NCBI GenBank assembly: GCA_024760905.1 | Contig: CM045734.1 | Location: 2,615,247 to 2,679,246, forward strand | DNA length: 64,000 nucleotides | Origin: Plotosus lineatus | Lineage: Eukaryota > Chordata > Actinopteri > Siluriformes > Plotosidae | Reading direction: 5' to 3' | In this document: in pieces, positions 21,350 through 32,080 of the stretch | How the letters are laid out: every line of letters begins with the position of its first letter | Numbering within the stretch: the stretch's first letter is position 1 | The notes under the pieces: generated by a model | What the model was told of the DNA's origin: nothing | Seen by the model: the letters and a program-made list of their open reading frames with translations, nothing else | Database searches by the model: none | Position numbers and translations under genes: made by a program

Positions 21350-23523
21350 AGTGACCCGACTAACACCACTCTAACATAATTCTCTGCCATCCAAGACTTC
21401 CTCATGCAATACCACAGTTCCCCGCTCGGCACCCTGTCATATGCTTTCTCCAGATCCACAAAGGCACAATGTAGTTCCCTCTGGCATTCTCTGTACTTCT
21501 CTATTAAAATCCTCAAAGAAAACACTGCATATGTGGTGCTCTTTCCTTGCATGAAACCAAACTGTTGTTCACAAATGCTGACCTCTGCCCTTAGTCTATC
21601 TTCCACTATTCTTTCCCATAACTTCATTGTATAGCTCATCAACTTTATCGCTCTGTAGTTGCCACAACTCTACATATCTCCCTTGTTCTTAAAAATGGGC
21701 ACCTGCACACTTCTCCTCCATTCCTCCTGCATCCTCTCACTCTCTACGACCTTGTTGAATGTTCTTTTCAGAAAATCTACTGCCACCTCTCCTAGACACG
21801 TCCATACCTTCACCGGAATGTCATCAGGACAAACTGCCTTTCCACTCTTCATCCTCCTCAATGCCCTCCTCACTTCACCCTTACTAATCTTTGCTACTTC
21901 CTGGTCTTCAACAGTAACTTCTTCTACTCTCTCATTTTCCTCATTCATCAGTTCTTCAAAGTATTCTTTCCATCTTCCCAGCACACTTCTGTCATCAGTC
22001 AATAAATTTCACTCTCTGTCCTTAATCACTCTAACTTGCTGCACATCCTTCCCATCTTCATTTCACTGCAGTGCCAACCTGTAGAAATCAGTTTCTCTCT
22101 CCGTCCTGTCCAGCCTATCATACAAGTCATCATATGCCCTCCGTTTGGCCTTTGACACCGCTACCTTTGCCTTATGCTGTGTTTCCCTGTACTCCTGTTT
22201 ACACTCTTTGGCCCTCTCTATGTCCCACTGTTTCTTAGCTAACCTCTTCTTTTGTACACATTCCTGCACTTCCTCATTCCACCACCAAGTCTCCTTATCT
22301 ACTGTCCTTCACACCAAGAACTCTCCTACTTGGCTCCCTGATCACATTAGCTGTAGTTGTCCAGTCATCTGGAAGCACTTCCTGACCACCCAAAGCCTGT
22401 TTCAACTCCTCCTTGAAGCCAACACGTCACTCTTCCTTTTTTAGCTTCCACCAAATTGTCTTCTGCTTTTCCTTTGCCTTCTTCAGCTCTTTCATCATCA
22501 GTGTCATCCTGCGCTCCAGCAGCCTATGCTGTTTGGCAACACTCTCATACACTACTACTTTGCAGTCACTGACTTCCTTCAAATTACATCGCCTACACAA
22601 GATGTAGTCTACCTGTGTCCTCTCACCTCTGCTTTTATAAGTCACCCTATGCTCTTGTCTCTTCTGGAAGAAAGTATTCACCACAGCCATCGCCATCCTT
22701 TTTGCAAAATATACCAGCATCTGTCCTTCTGTGTTCCAGTCCTGGATACCAAACCTGCCCATCACTTCCTCGTCCCCTCTGTTGCCTGCACCAACATGTC
22801 CATTGAAGTCTGCCCCCAATGACTACTCTTTCACCTCGAGGGCTACTCTCCATCACTTCATCGAACTCACTCCAGAATCCCTGTTTCTCTTCTAGCTCAC
22901 ATCCTGCCTGTGGGGCATAAGCACTAACAACATGGAACATCACACTTTCAATTTCTAACTTGAGACTCATCACTCTGTCTGACACTCTTTTCACTTATAG
23001 AATATTCCTGACAAACCCCTTGTTCAAGATGACTCCTACTCCATTTCTCTTCCCATCCACACTATAGAAAAACAGCTTAATCTCTGCTCCTAAGTTGTAG
23101 CTTTGCTACCTTTTCACCTGGTCTCCTGAACACACAGTATGTCCACCTTCTTACTCTGCATCATGTCAGCCAGCTCGCTACCTTTTTCTGTCATAGTTTC
23201 AATATTCGAAGTCCCTCCTCCAGGCTTAGACTCATGCCTTTCCTCTTCTGTCGGTGCCTACGGACACACCTCCCAACTCTCCTTCTTCGACCAACAGTGG
23301 TTCAATTTCCACCAACACCCTGTTGGTTAACAGCACTGATGGTGGTAATTGTTAATCTGGGCCTCGATTGATTGGGCATGAAATTTGTAGTGATGGTTCG
23401 CATTTTATATTTTGGCAAAATAAGTTTTACGCCGGATACCCTTCCTGTCGCAACCCTCTGCATTTATCCAGGCTTGGGACCAGCGTGAGGGCGAACACTT
23501 GTTTGTGTTCCCCTCACGGCTGC

Positions 23524-23527
<4 letters not shown>
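21350..23527 (-). mobile_element. RTE-type LINE copy B, 3' truncated
   Basis: The same family as copy A. Endonuclease lies at about 23330-22427 (VIGADFNGHVGAGNRGDEEV, QVDYILCRRCNLKEVSDCK) and RT N-terminal half at 22002-21370 (RMKSGKAVCPDDIPVKVWTC, EKAYDRVPSGELWYCM). It stops at about 21350 before the catalytic FADD, so that region is not present. The 5' end (CACGGCTGCATTTT on the + strand) abuts (TA)n. Several frameshifts and stops. Confidence 0.82.

Positions 23528-23582
<55 letters not shown>
23528..23582. repeat. (TA)n between RTE copy B and a Tigger-like end
   Basis: About 54 bases of TA separate the LINE 5' terminus from TTGGTACCTCACCTTACG, the left end of the next DNA element. Confidence 0.95.
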
Positions 23583-23586
<4 letters not shown>

Positions 23587-24179
23587 TACCTCACCTTACG
23601 AACGTCTCATCAAATGAAAAATGCAGGTTACGAAAAGCATTTTCCTAAAATTTTTGTCTCAGCATACAAAACAATTCACGTTATGAAAGCATCATCTTAA
23701 AAATTAAAACGTGTCATGTCCATGATGGCGTCAGGTGGACCTGTCAAAGATGGCACTTGAGTGAACATTAAAACATCAACACGTGTCATTCAAACATTCA
23801 AACAATGTACGAGCTGCTCTCCCATCGATGACGTTCAAACATCCCGTCCCGCTGGCCTAACATTGACTAACAACTGCGCTGTCGCTCATGTTGCCTTCAC
23901 TCAAAAACCATCTTGGCCTGGTCCACCTGACGCCATCTTGGACAGGTACGCCATCTTGACCTGACGCCATGTTGGACCCCATCTTGGACATCATTGCCTC
24001 GGAGGAATGATGCACCTACCTCCCATTGCCTGTTATAGAGCTTTATCCACCATGATGTTTTTTGTGTAAAAGACAGCGTTACGGTTGTTTTATGCTTTTT
24101 TTCTTGACTCGGGCTTTTAAACTTCCATAAACATTTGTAAGATTATAACTCTGCTCAGAAGACGAAGACATGGTCAACA

Positions 24180-24233
<54 letters not shown>

Positions 24234-24382
24234 TAGAAGCAGAAACGGGCTCGAGTTATCACTCGAGGAATATGACCAAACCCGTCTACCACGATGTTGA
24301 AGCAGAAGGAGCTCATAAAGGTATGCTTTTATCATTTTTAAAGGGTTTAGGGGTAGTATTGGGAACCTTTAGGAAAAATTAG

Positions 24383-27300
24383 GTGGCGCTGCGCAGCTGG
24401 CGACACGCACGTTCAGAGCTCCAGATATTTTTGTTGTTTTGTGTCCTTCTGTGTGTTACTGTGACAAATTTGTTCATTGTGAATGACTTTCCTAACAATG
24501 GGGACACTTATTTTGAGCATTTTGACGCTGCATTTGCTCAAAATTATCATATTTCAACATAATGTTGTCGATTGCACACAAGCGGGAAACGGCTTGGGTA
24601 TACAACATGGCGACTACAGTCATTACATTTGCTATGGACGGGAGTTCTTATTATCCTACAGTGACAATCTGGATGTGAGTAGCCTTAAACTGGATATACC
24701 TCAGGATTGTGTACTGACTTCAGAGGACCATACCACCACAAAACGACGTAAAAGAGGTAAGAGACGGGGCGTGAGACGTCGAGTTCGAGCCCGTAACCAC
24801 AAACCTGTGCTTCCCACTATACTGCTTTCAAACGTACGGTCCATCAAAAACAAGCTCAATGAACTCCATGCATGTGTGGAACATCTGTTTGAGTACCGTG
24901 ATAGTTCACTGTTGTGCTTTACAGAGACATGGTTGAATAGACAGGTTGACGACTCTGTGATTACACTACCCGGGTTCGGACCCCCTATCCGCCTCGACAG
25001 AGACACCGACGCTACCGGGAAGACCATTGGGGGCGGCGTTTGCATATACGTGAACTCTTAGTGGTGCACTAACTTTACGATAAGAAACAGAGTATGTTCA
25101 TCTGATATTGAACTTCTATCTGTATCGTTTCATCCATTCTATCTACCACGAGAGTTTGGACAAGTCTTCATAACACTGGTGTATATTCCTCCAAGTGCTA
25201 ACGACAAGAAGGCAGCTGATCAAATCTACAACCACATGCAAAAATTAGAAAATCTCTCTCCTGAAGCACCGAAACTAATTCTCGGCGACTTCAACAGTTG
25301 TTCACTTAAACAAACTTTACCACACTACGAACAATATGTGACATGTAAAACCCGCAGAAACAAGACAATCGACCTCTGTTACGGGAACGTTAAACACGCC
25401 TATAAAACTGTGAGTAAGCCGCCTCTGGGATCATCTGACCACAACGGAGTATACTTAATGCCTAAGTACAAGACTAAATTGAAAATGGACAAAACTCACT
25501 CAAAGGTTGTGAGGACGTGGGATTCTGATTCTATTGAAAGTTTGAAAGGGTGTTTTGACTGTACAAACTGGGACATTTTCTTTGACGATTGTGCAAACTT
25601 GGATACTGTTACTGATCAGATATCATGTTATATAAACTTTTGTGTGGACAATATTATTCCCAGTAAAACAGTAAAAGTCTACCCGAATAACAAGCCCTGG
25701 GTCACAAAAGAGTTAAAGTTGCTGCTTAACAAGAAGAAAATAGCTTTCATGGAACAAAACAGAGATGATTTGAGGCTTGTTCAGAAGGAAATTGATTGCA
25801 CAATAAGACAATGTAAGCAGGCCTACAAGGAGAAGATCGAGCGTCAGTTTTACACAAACAACCTTCGCCAAGCTTGGAGTGGTGTAAGAACTATGATTGG
25901 TAGTAAAAGCGAGAGACAAGCCATCAATGTTCCCGATAAAAATGCATTTGCCAGTGAACTCAATGACTTTTATGCAAGATTTGATTGTTTCGATTTTAGT
26001 CAACAATGTGATCGCTTGTATTCGGATTTAGACGCCAACAACTCGAGCCCGATACTACTTAAACATGATGACGTCATCAATGAGTTCTCCAAACTGAACA
26101 TACGTAAAGCGTCTGGACCAGATAACTTGGACGGCAAGGTCCTAAAGGAGTGTTGCGACCAGCTCAGTGAAGTGTTTTGTAAATTATTCCAAATGTCACT
26201 GGACTCTAATTTAATACCAAAACTTTGGAAATTGTCGGAAGTAGTTCCTGTTTCCTGAAAAGCAAACCATCAACTCTAAACGACTACAGGCCTGTGGCCC
26301 TTACATCGGTTGTCATGAAGTGCTTGGAGAGGTTGGTGCTGAAGTCGTTGCTACGCGACGTCCAAGACAAGCTGGACCCTCTGCAATTCGCTTACAGGGC
26401 AAAACGGGGAGTTGAAGACGCCACAATCACACTTTTAAACCAGGTATACCAACATCTTGAAACTCCGAAGTCATTTGTTCGGGTTCTGTTCATTGACTTT
26501 TCATCCGCATTTAACACCATACAGCCACACCTAATGACTTCAACGCTTATCCGTAAACAATGCAGTGATCAAATGGATCTTCAACTTCCTGAGAGACAGA
26601 ACCCAGTACGTGAGGGTTAACGACAACATGTCCAGTAGAGTTACCATCAACACGGGGGCTCCACAGGGATGTGTTCTCTCCCCTGTGTTGTTCATCCTCT
26701 ACACTAACGATTGTGTCAGTACCCACTCGAATTGCTCTACCATCAAGTTCGCAGATGACGCCGCCCTTGTGAGTCTCCTTAGTGATTGTGAGTCTTTAAG
26801 CAGCTACCGAGAGGACATTTATAACTTCAACTCATGGTGTGAGGACAATTTCCTACAGCTGAATGTAAAGAAAATGAAGGAACTCATCTAGACTTTAGAA
26901 CAAAAAAATCTGATCATGCACCTGTCGTAATTAACTCAGAGACTGTTGAACAAGTTGACCAATACAAATATCTGGGAACTATCATTGACAATAAGCTGAC
27001 TTTTACCCAGAATACTGATGCCGTGTACAACAAGTGTCAACAAAGACTGTTCTTCCTTCGCAAACTCAGATCTTTTCATATTGATAAAACCATTATGTTG
27101 TTATTTTACAAATCATGTGTGCAATCTGTTTTACTTTTTAGTGTACAATGTTGGTACGGCACCCTCTCTCTCAAAAACAAAAACAAACTTGGCAAAATTG
27201 TAAACGTAAGCAGCAAAATCATTGGAACTCCTTTAGACCCTATTGACTACTTTTATGAATCTCGTGTACTAAATTTAGCATCCAAAATTATTAACGACGA

Positions 27301-27762
27301 AACTCATGTTCTTCATTCTGAATATATCCTTCTTCCTTCCGGCCACAAATATCAATTACCCAAACTTAAATCAAAGAGAGCCCGTACATCCTATATACCA
27401 ACTAGCATTTTCCTTTTAAATAAGTAGCCTCCACCTTTAGTCTCTTGTATATTGTTACATTTTGTACCACTGTTTTATCTGTTGCGTTATCTAATTTAAA
27501 AACTCAGTTTTATGTCTCCAGTCGTTACATGTCCGTTTTAACATACAGTATTTTTTAAAGTATTTTTAAACTTAATTTTTTAACTTTTAGTGCTAGTCTT
27601 CTTACATTGTACCTTAAGATATTTTAATGTTATACATGTATTATGTTTTCATGTTTGTAATATGTTTTTATGTATGTATGTTTTATGGAGCCTGTGTACG
27701 TGCAAGACAAATTCCCTTCTCGGGCAATAAAGTATTGTCATTGTCATTGTCATTGTCATTGG
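24383..27762 (+). mobile_element. L2/CR1-type LINE, almost complete
   Basis: The 5' end (GGTGGCGCTGCGCAGCTGGC) lies inside a Tigger-like element. The 3' end is AATAAAGTATTGTCATTGTC with four CATTGT-type tail units. The layout is the same as in the LINE at 254: hydrophobic leader, basic cluster, endonuclease, RT. Lesions are few for an element of this length, which suggests it is among the younger elements of the window. Confidence 0.8.
24483..27427 (+). pseudogene. LINE endonuclease-RT ORF with few lesions
   Basis: ATG 24483 opens MTFLTMGTLILSILTLHLL, a hydrophobic leader, then a basic cluster (KRRKRGKRRGVRRRVRARN) and endonuclease (LLSNVRSIKNKLNEL, FTETWLNRQ, GGGVCIYVNS, LVYIPPSAN, LILGDFNS, GSSDHNGVY). 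A TAG at about 25059-25061 interrupts it in frame; the frame continues to 26258. Frameshifts follow near 26255, 26550 and 26890. RT motifs are FIDFSSAFNTI, GAPQGCVLSPVLFILYTND, FADD at 26748-26759 and SSKIIGTPLDPI. Catalytic residues are kept. Confidence 0.78.
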
Positions 27763-27854
27763 AACGAATCACGAGTTTTACATGTAAAATGCGGTTCAAC
27801 TTACGAAAAATGAAGGTTACGAGAAAAAAACTCTGGAACGGTGAGGTATCACTG

Positions 27855-27866
27855 TGTGTGATATAG

Positions 27867-27897
<31 letters not shown>

Positions 27898-27947
27898 TAG
27901 ATCCTTCCGTAGGAGCGTGCTCAATACTTTTTGGTAGAGCAAATAAC
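27855..27947. repeat. Short TA/GA repeats
   Basis: GTGTGTGATATAG, about 20 bases of TA, then GAGAGAGAGAG, followed by unique sequence. Confidence 0.8.
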
Positions 27948-28314
<367 letters not shown>

Positions 28315-29127
28315 AAAAGAAAAAAAATAGTAAATTCAGGTTTCAGGTCTTACAAAAATATCAGAACTGTATATACCTTCAAATTATTTGACAAGACAAT
28401 TATAATTAAAAATACAAATATATTATAAAAAATATATATATATTTATTCAATAAACTTGCTCATTTACCATAAACTTATCAGCTTTGTTGTTTGGTATTG
28501 CAATGATTTTTTTTCGATTTCCATAACATATTTTAAGTGTGCTTTGACTGCAGCATCACTTGGTCTCCTGTTATTAAGTTTGCATCTGTATATTACAAAT
28601 TTAGAGATTAATATAGAAAAGAGAAATCATTCTCAAGCTTACCAAATATCATGTCTGAAGGTTGAAGATCAAAATTCGTATCGCCACAGGAGATCAACCA
28701 CTGCTGCACATTGAACCATAATTGGGATACAGCTTCACATTCAACAACCAAATGAAATATAGCTTCTGTACCATTTCCACATAATGAGCATCCATCAGAA
28801 TCCTTCATTCTTATTTGGGCGAGAAGTTTGTTGGTGGGTAGGATACGGTGTAGTATCTTATATTGAAAATATCTCAAACGTGTCTCAAATGTGACCAAAA
28901 AAGTAATTTATAATATTTTTTCCCAATTGATACTTTCACAGTCCTGAAAATTTAAGTCCCTCCTCCATTGTTTTGAGCAGATGGGGCTATCTAATTTTTT
29001 TCAAGGAAAAAAAAAAAAAAACAGAATAGGCACTACAACCCCTTTACACAGTGAGCATAGCTTGCAATTTGGGTGCTATAAATGGAAAATGGGGTATATT
29101 TTGCGTGGAGATCTTATTAAGCCATGT

Positions 29128-29480
29128 GGGGCAGTGGTGGTCTAGTGGATAGGGCGCAGGATCGCTGATCCTAAGGTTGGGGGTTCGAGTCCCCACAGGG
29201 TTGTCACTGCCCCCCCAGTGCAGCTAACTGGGTTATCATTGGCGGGCCATGTCTCTCACTGTCTATGGTGAGAGGCATGTAAAAGAACCATTGCTGACTT
29301 TCGTAAAAAGTAGGCTGCAAAGCCATCAGGATGTTTCTGTCCCTTGCTCAAAAGGGTTGTGACAGGAAGGGCATCCAACATAAAAACCTCTGTCAAATCA
29401 AACCTGCAAATCAGATGATTCGCTGTGGCAACTCCCAAGAAAGGGAAAAAGCCAAAATGAAACGAAGAAGAAAGAAAGAA
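29128..29480 (+). mobile_element. SINE family A inside L1, 20-bp target duplication
   Basis: The head is GCAGTGGTGGTCTAGTGGAT and the B box GGTTCGAGTCCCC. The tail is TTCGCTGTGGCAACTCCC then GGGAAAAAGCCAAAA. It is flanked by exact copies of GAGATCTTATTAAGCCATGT at 29108-29127 and 29481-29500, whose single-copy sequence is L1. Confidence 0.93.
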
Positions 29481-30515
29481 GAGATCTTATTAAGCCATGT
29501 CTTTGGAATTGCATTTATCACCCTATGATAGTCAAGAAATGTGATTTGTATCTTATAATCTAACTTCAAGTCCTGTAATGATTTAAGGCTAACATCTTCC
29601 TTCACTATGTCAATGCAGCCGTGAGGGAGGGGCACAAGCAGTGTCTCTCCCTCACACTGGTCCCAAGTCCGGATAAATGCAGAGGATTGCGTCAGGAAGG
29701 GCACCCAGCATAAAACAAAGGCCAAATAAAACATGCAAGTCACAACAAAAAAATTCATACCGGATCGGTCGAGGCCTGGGTTAACCAACAGGGTGCTGGT
29801 GGAAATTGGACTACTGTTGGTCGAAGATGTCGAAGAAGGAGAGGCGGGAGGTGTGTCCATAGGCAGAGAGAGAAGAGGAAAGGCATGAGTCTAGGATTAA
29901 AAGTAGTGACGTTGAATGTTGTAACTATGACATTAAAAGGTAGAGAGCTGGCTGACATGATGCAGAGGAGGAAGGTGGATATACTGTGTGTTCAGGAGAC
30001 CAGGTGGAAAGGTAGCAAGGCTAGAAGCATAGGAGCAGGGTTTAAGCTGTTTTATCATGGTGTGGATGGGGAGAGAAATGGAGTAGGAGTCATCCTGAAG
30101 GAGGAGTTTGTCAGGAATGTTCTAGAAGTGAAAAGAGTCTCAGAGAGAGTGATGAGACTCAAGTTAGAAATTGACAGGGAGGATGTGAGCTAGAAGAGGA
30201 ATAGAAATTCTGGAGTGAGTCAGATAAAGTGATGCAGAGTAGCCCTAGAGGTGAAAGAGTGGTCACTGGGGCAGACTTCAATGCATATGTTGGTGCAGGA
30301 AACAGAGGGGACTAGGAAGTGATGGGCAGGTTTGGTATCCTGCACAAGAATGCAGAAGGACAGTTGTTGGTAGATTGTGCAAAAAGGATGGAAATGGATG
30401 TGGTAAATACTTTCTTCCTGAAGAGACAGGAGCAAAGGGTGACTTTTAAAAGTGGAGGTAGGAGCACATCTTGTGTAGGGGAAGTAATTTGAAGGAAGTC
30501 AGTGACTGTAAAGTA

Positions 30516-32080
30516 CAGTGGTATAAAAAGGTATCTGAACCTTTTGGAATTGCTCACATTTCTGCATTAAATCACCATCAAATATGATCTGAACCCAAAC
30601 ATTTACAAGTTTTCATATTTTAATGAGGATAGCATGCAAACAATGACAGAAGGGGGAGGAATAAGTAACTGAACCCTCTGCCTAAGGAGACTTAAGTCAA
30701 TTGAAACCAATTTTTACCAAACAATTTAAGTCAGGTGTGTGTCCAATCACTGATGAGTGACTTAAAGCTGACATGCCTACTATAAAACACGCACCTGGTA
30801 AGAATTGTCTTGATGAGAAGAATTGTTTGATGTTCACCATGGCTCGCTCAAAAGAGCTGTCTGAAGACCTGCGATAGAGAATTGTTGATTTGTATAAAGC
30901 TGGGAAAGGATACAAAACCATCTCTAAAATCTGGATGTTCATCAATCGACAGTCAGAGAAGTTGTCTACAAATAGAGAGAGTTTGGCACTGTTGCTTCTT
31001 TCCCAAGGAGTGGCCATCCAGCAAAGATGACGCCAAGAGTTCAGCGCAGAATACTCAGAGAGGTAAAAAAAAAAAACCTAGAGTGTCTGCTAAAGACTTA
31101 CAGAAATCACTGGCACAGTCCAATATCATTGTGCACACATCAACTATATGTAAAACAATGGCCAAGAATGGTGTTCATGGGAGGACTCCAAGGAGGAAGC
31201 CACTACTGTCTCAAAAAACATTGTTGCTCATTTAATGTTCACAAAAAGGCACTTGGACACTCCACAGAAGTTTTGGCAAAATATTTTGTTGACTGATGAA
31301 ACCAAAGTTGAATTGTTTGGGAGGAACACACAAACATCATCTGTGGAGGAAAAATGGAACAGCTCACCAACATCAACACCTAATCCCCACCGTGAAGCAT
31401 GGTGGAGGGTACATCATGGTTTGGGGCTGTTTTGCTGCCTTGGGACCTGGACAGCTTGCAATCATTAATGGAAAAATGAATTCAAACGTTTATCAGGATG
31501 TTTTGCAGGAAAACCTGAGGCCGTCTGTCAGACAGTTGAAGCTAAAAAGAGGATGTTTGCTGCAACAAGACAATGATCCAAAACACAGAAGTAAATCAAG
31601 TTCAGAATGGTTTCAGAATAACAAAATACTCGTTCTGGAGTGGCCAAGTCAAAGTACAGACTTGAACCCCATTGAGATGGTGTGGCATGACCTCAAGACA
31701 GTGATTCATGCCAGCCATCCCAGGAATCTGACTGAACTACAGCAGTTTTGTAAAGAAGAATGGGCCAATATTTGTCCTGATCGATGTGCCAGACTAATCT
31801 GCAGCTAAAGGAAGCGTCTGGTTGAAGTTATTGCTGCCAAAGGAGGGGCCACAAAATATTAAATGTGATTGTTCAGTTACTTACCCCCCCCCCTCTGTCA
31901 TTGTTTCCATGCTATCCTCATTAAAATATGAAAACCTATAAATGTTTGGGTGGTTTTCCCTAAATCAGACACTGTTTTTTCATCTGTGTGATTTTGACAA
32001 AGATCAGATCACATTTGATGGTGATTTTATGCAGAAATGTGAAAAATTCCAAAAGGTTCAGATACTTTTTCATACCACTG
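30516..32080 (+). mobile_element. Tc1-like transposon inside RTE copy C
   Basis: The 1565-bp element has matching inverted ends (CAGTGGTATAAAAAGGTATC ... GATACTTTTTCATACCACTG) and is flanked by TA at 30514-30515 and 32081-32082. Removing it and one TA restores the RTE sequence that the other copies show (AAAGTAGTAGTG). The inner parts of the long terminal repeats differ, with an insertion of about 50 bases on the right side. It is the youngest layer of the nest. Confidence 0.93.
30839..31861 (+). pseudogene. Tc1 transposase (DD34E), broken
   Basis: The cut-and-paste transposase begins [12 protein letters not shown] at 30839 and meets a TAG right after. The N-terminal helix-turn-helix part ([15 protein letters not shown]) and second half (AKMTPRVQRRILREV, ARNNIIVHTS-type HTH) follow. 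Frame changes occur near 30940, 31060, 31200 and 31340. The catalytic triad can still be seen: Asp in TDETKVELFG (31295-31297), Asp in LLQQDNDPKH (31569-31571) and Glu in DLNPIEMVW (31674-31676), the last two separated by 34 residues. A late stop lies at about 31806. It is not functional. Confidence 0.85.

Larger units (their letters stand above)
23583..27854 (+). mobile_element. Tigger-like element 2, split by a LINE
   Basis: The left end TTGGTACCTCACCTTACGAA matches the 12381 element. The right end (GAACGGTGAGGTATCACTG, complement of the same terminus) is at 27836-27854. The interior repeats that of element 1 (AACATTTGTAA, ATAACTCTGCT, AGACATGGTCAACACGCGCA, then a CA run at 24185-24232). 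The LINE at 24383-27762 interrupts it, so about 0.9 kb of Tigger sequence remains. Confidence 0.65.
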
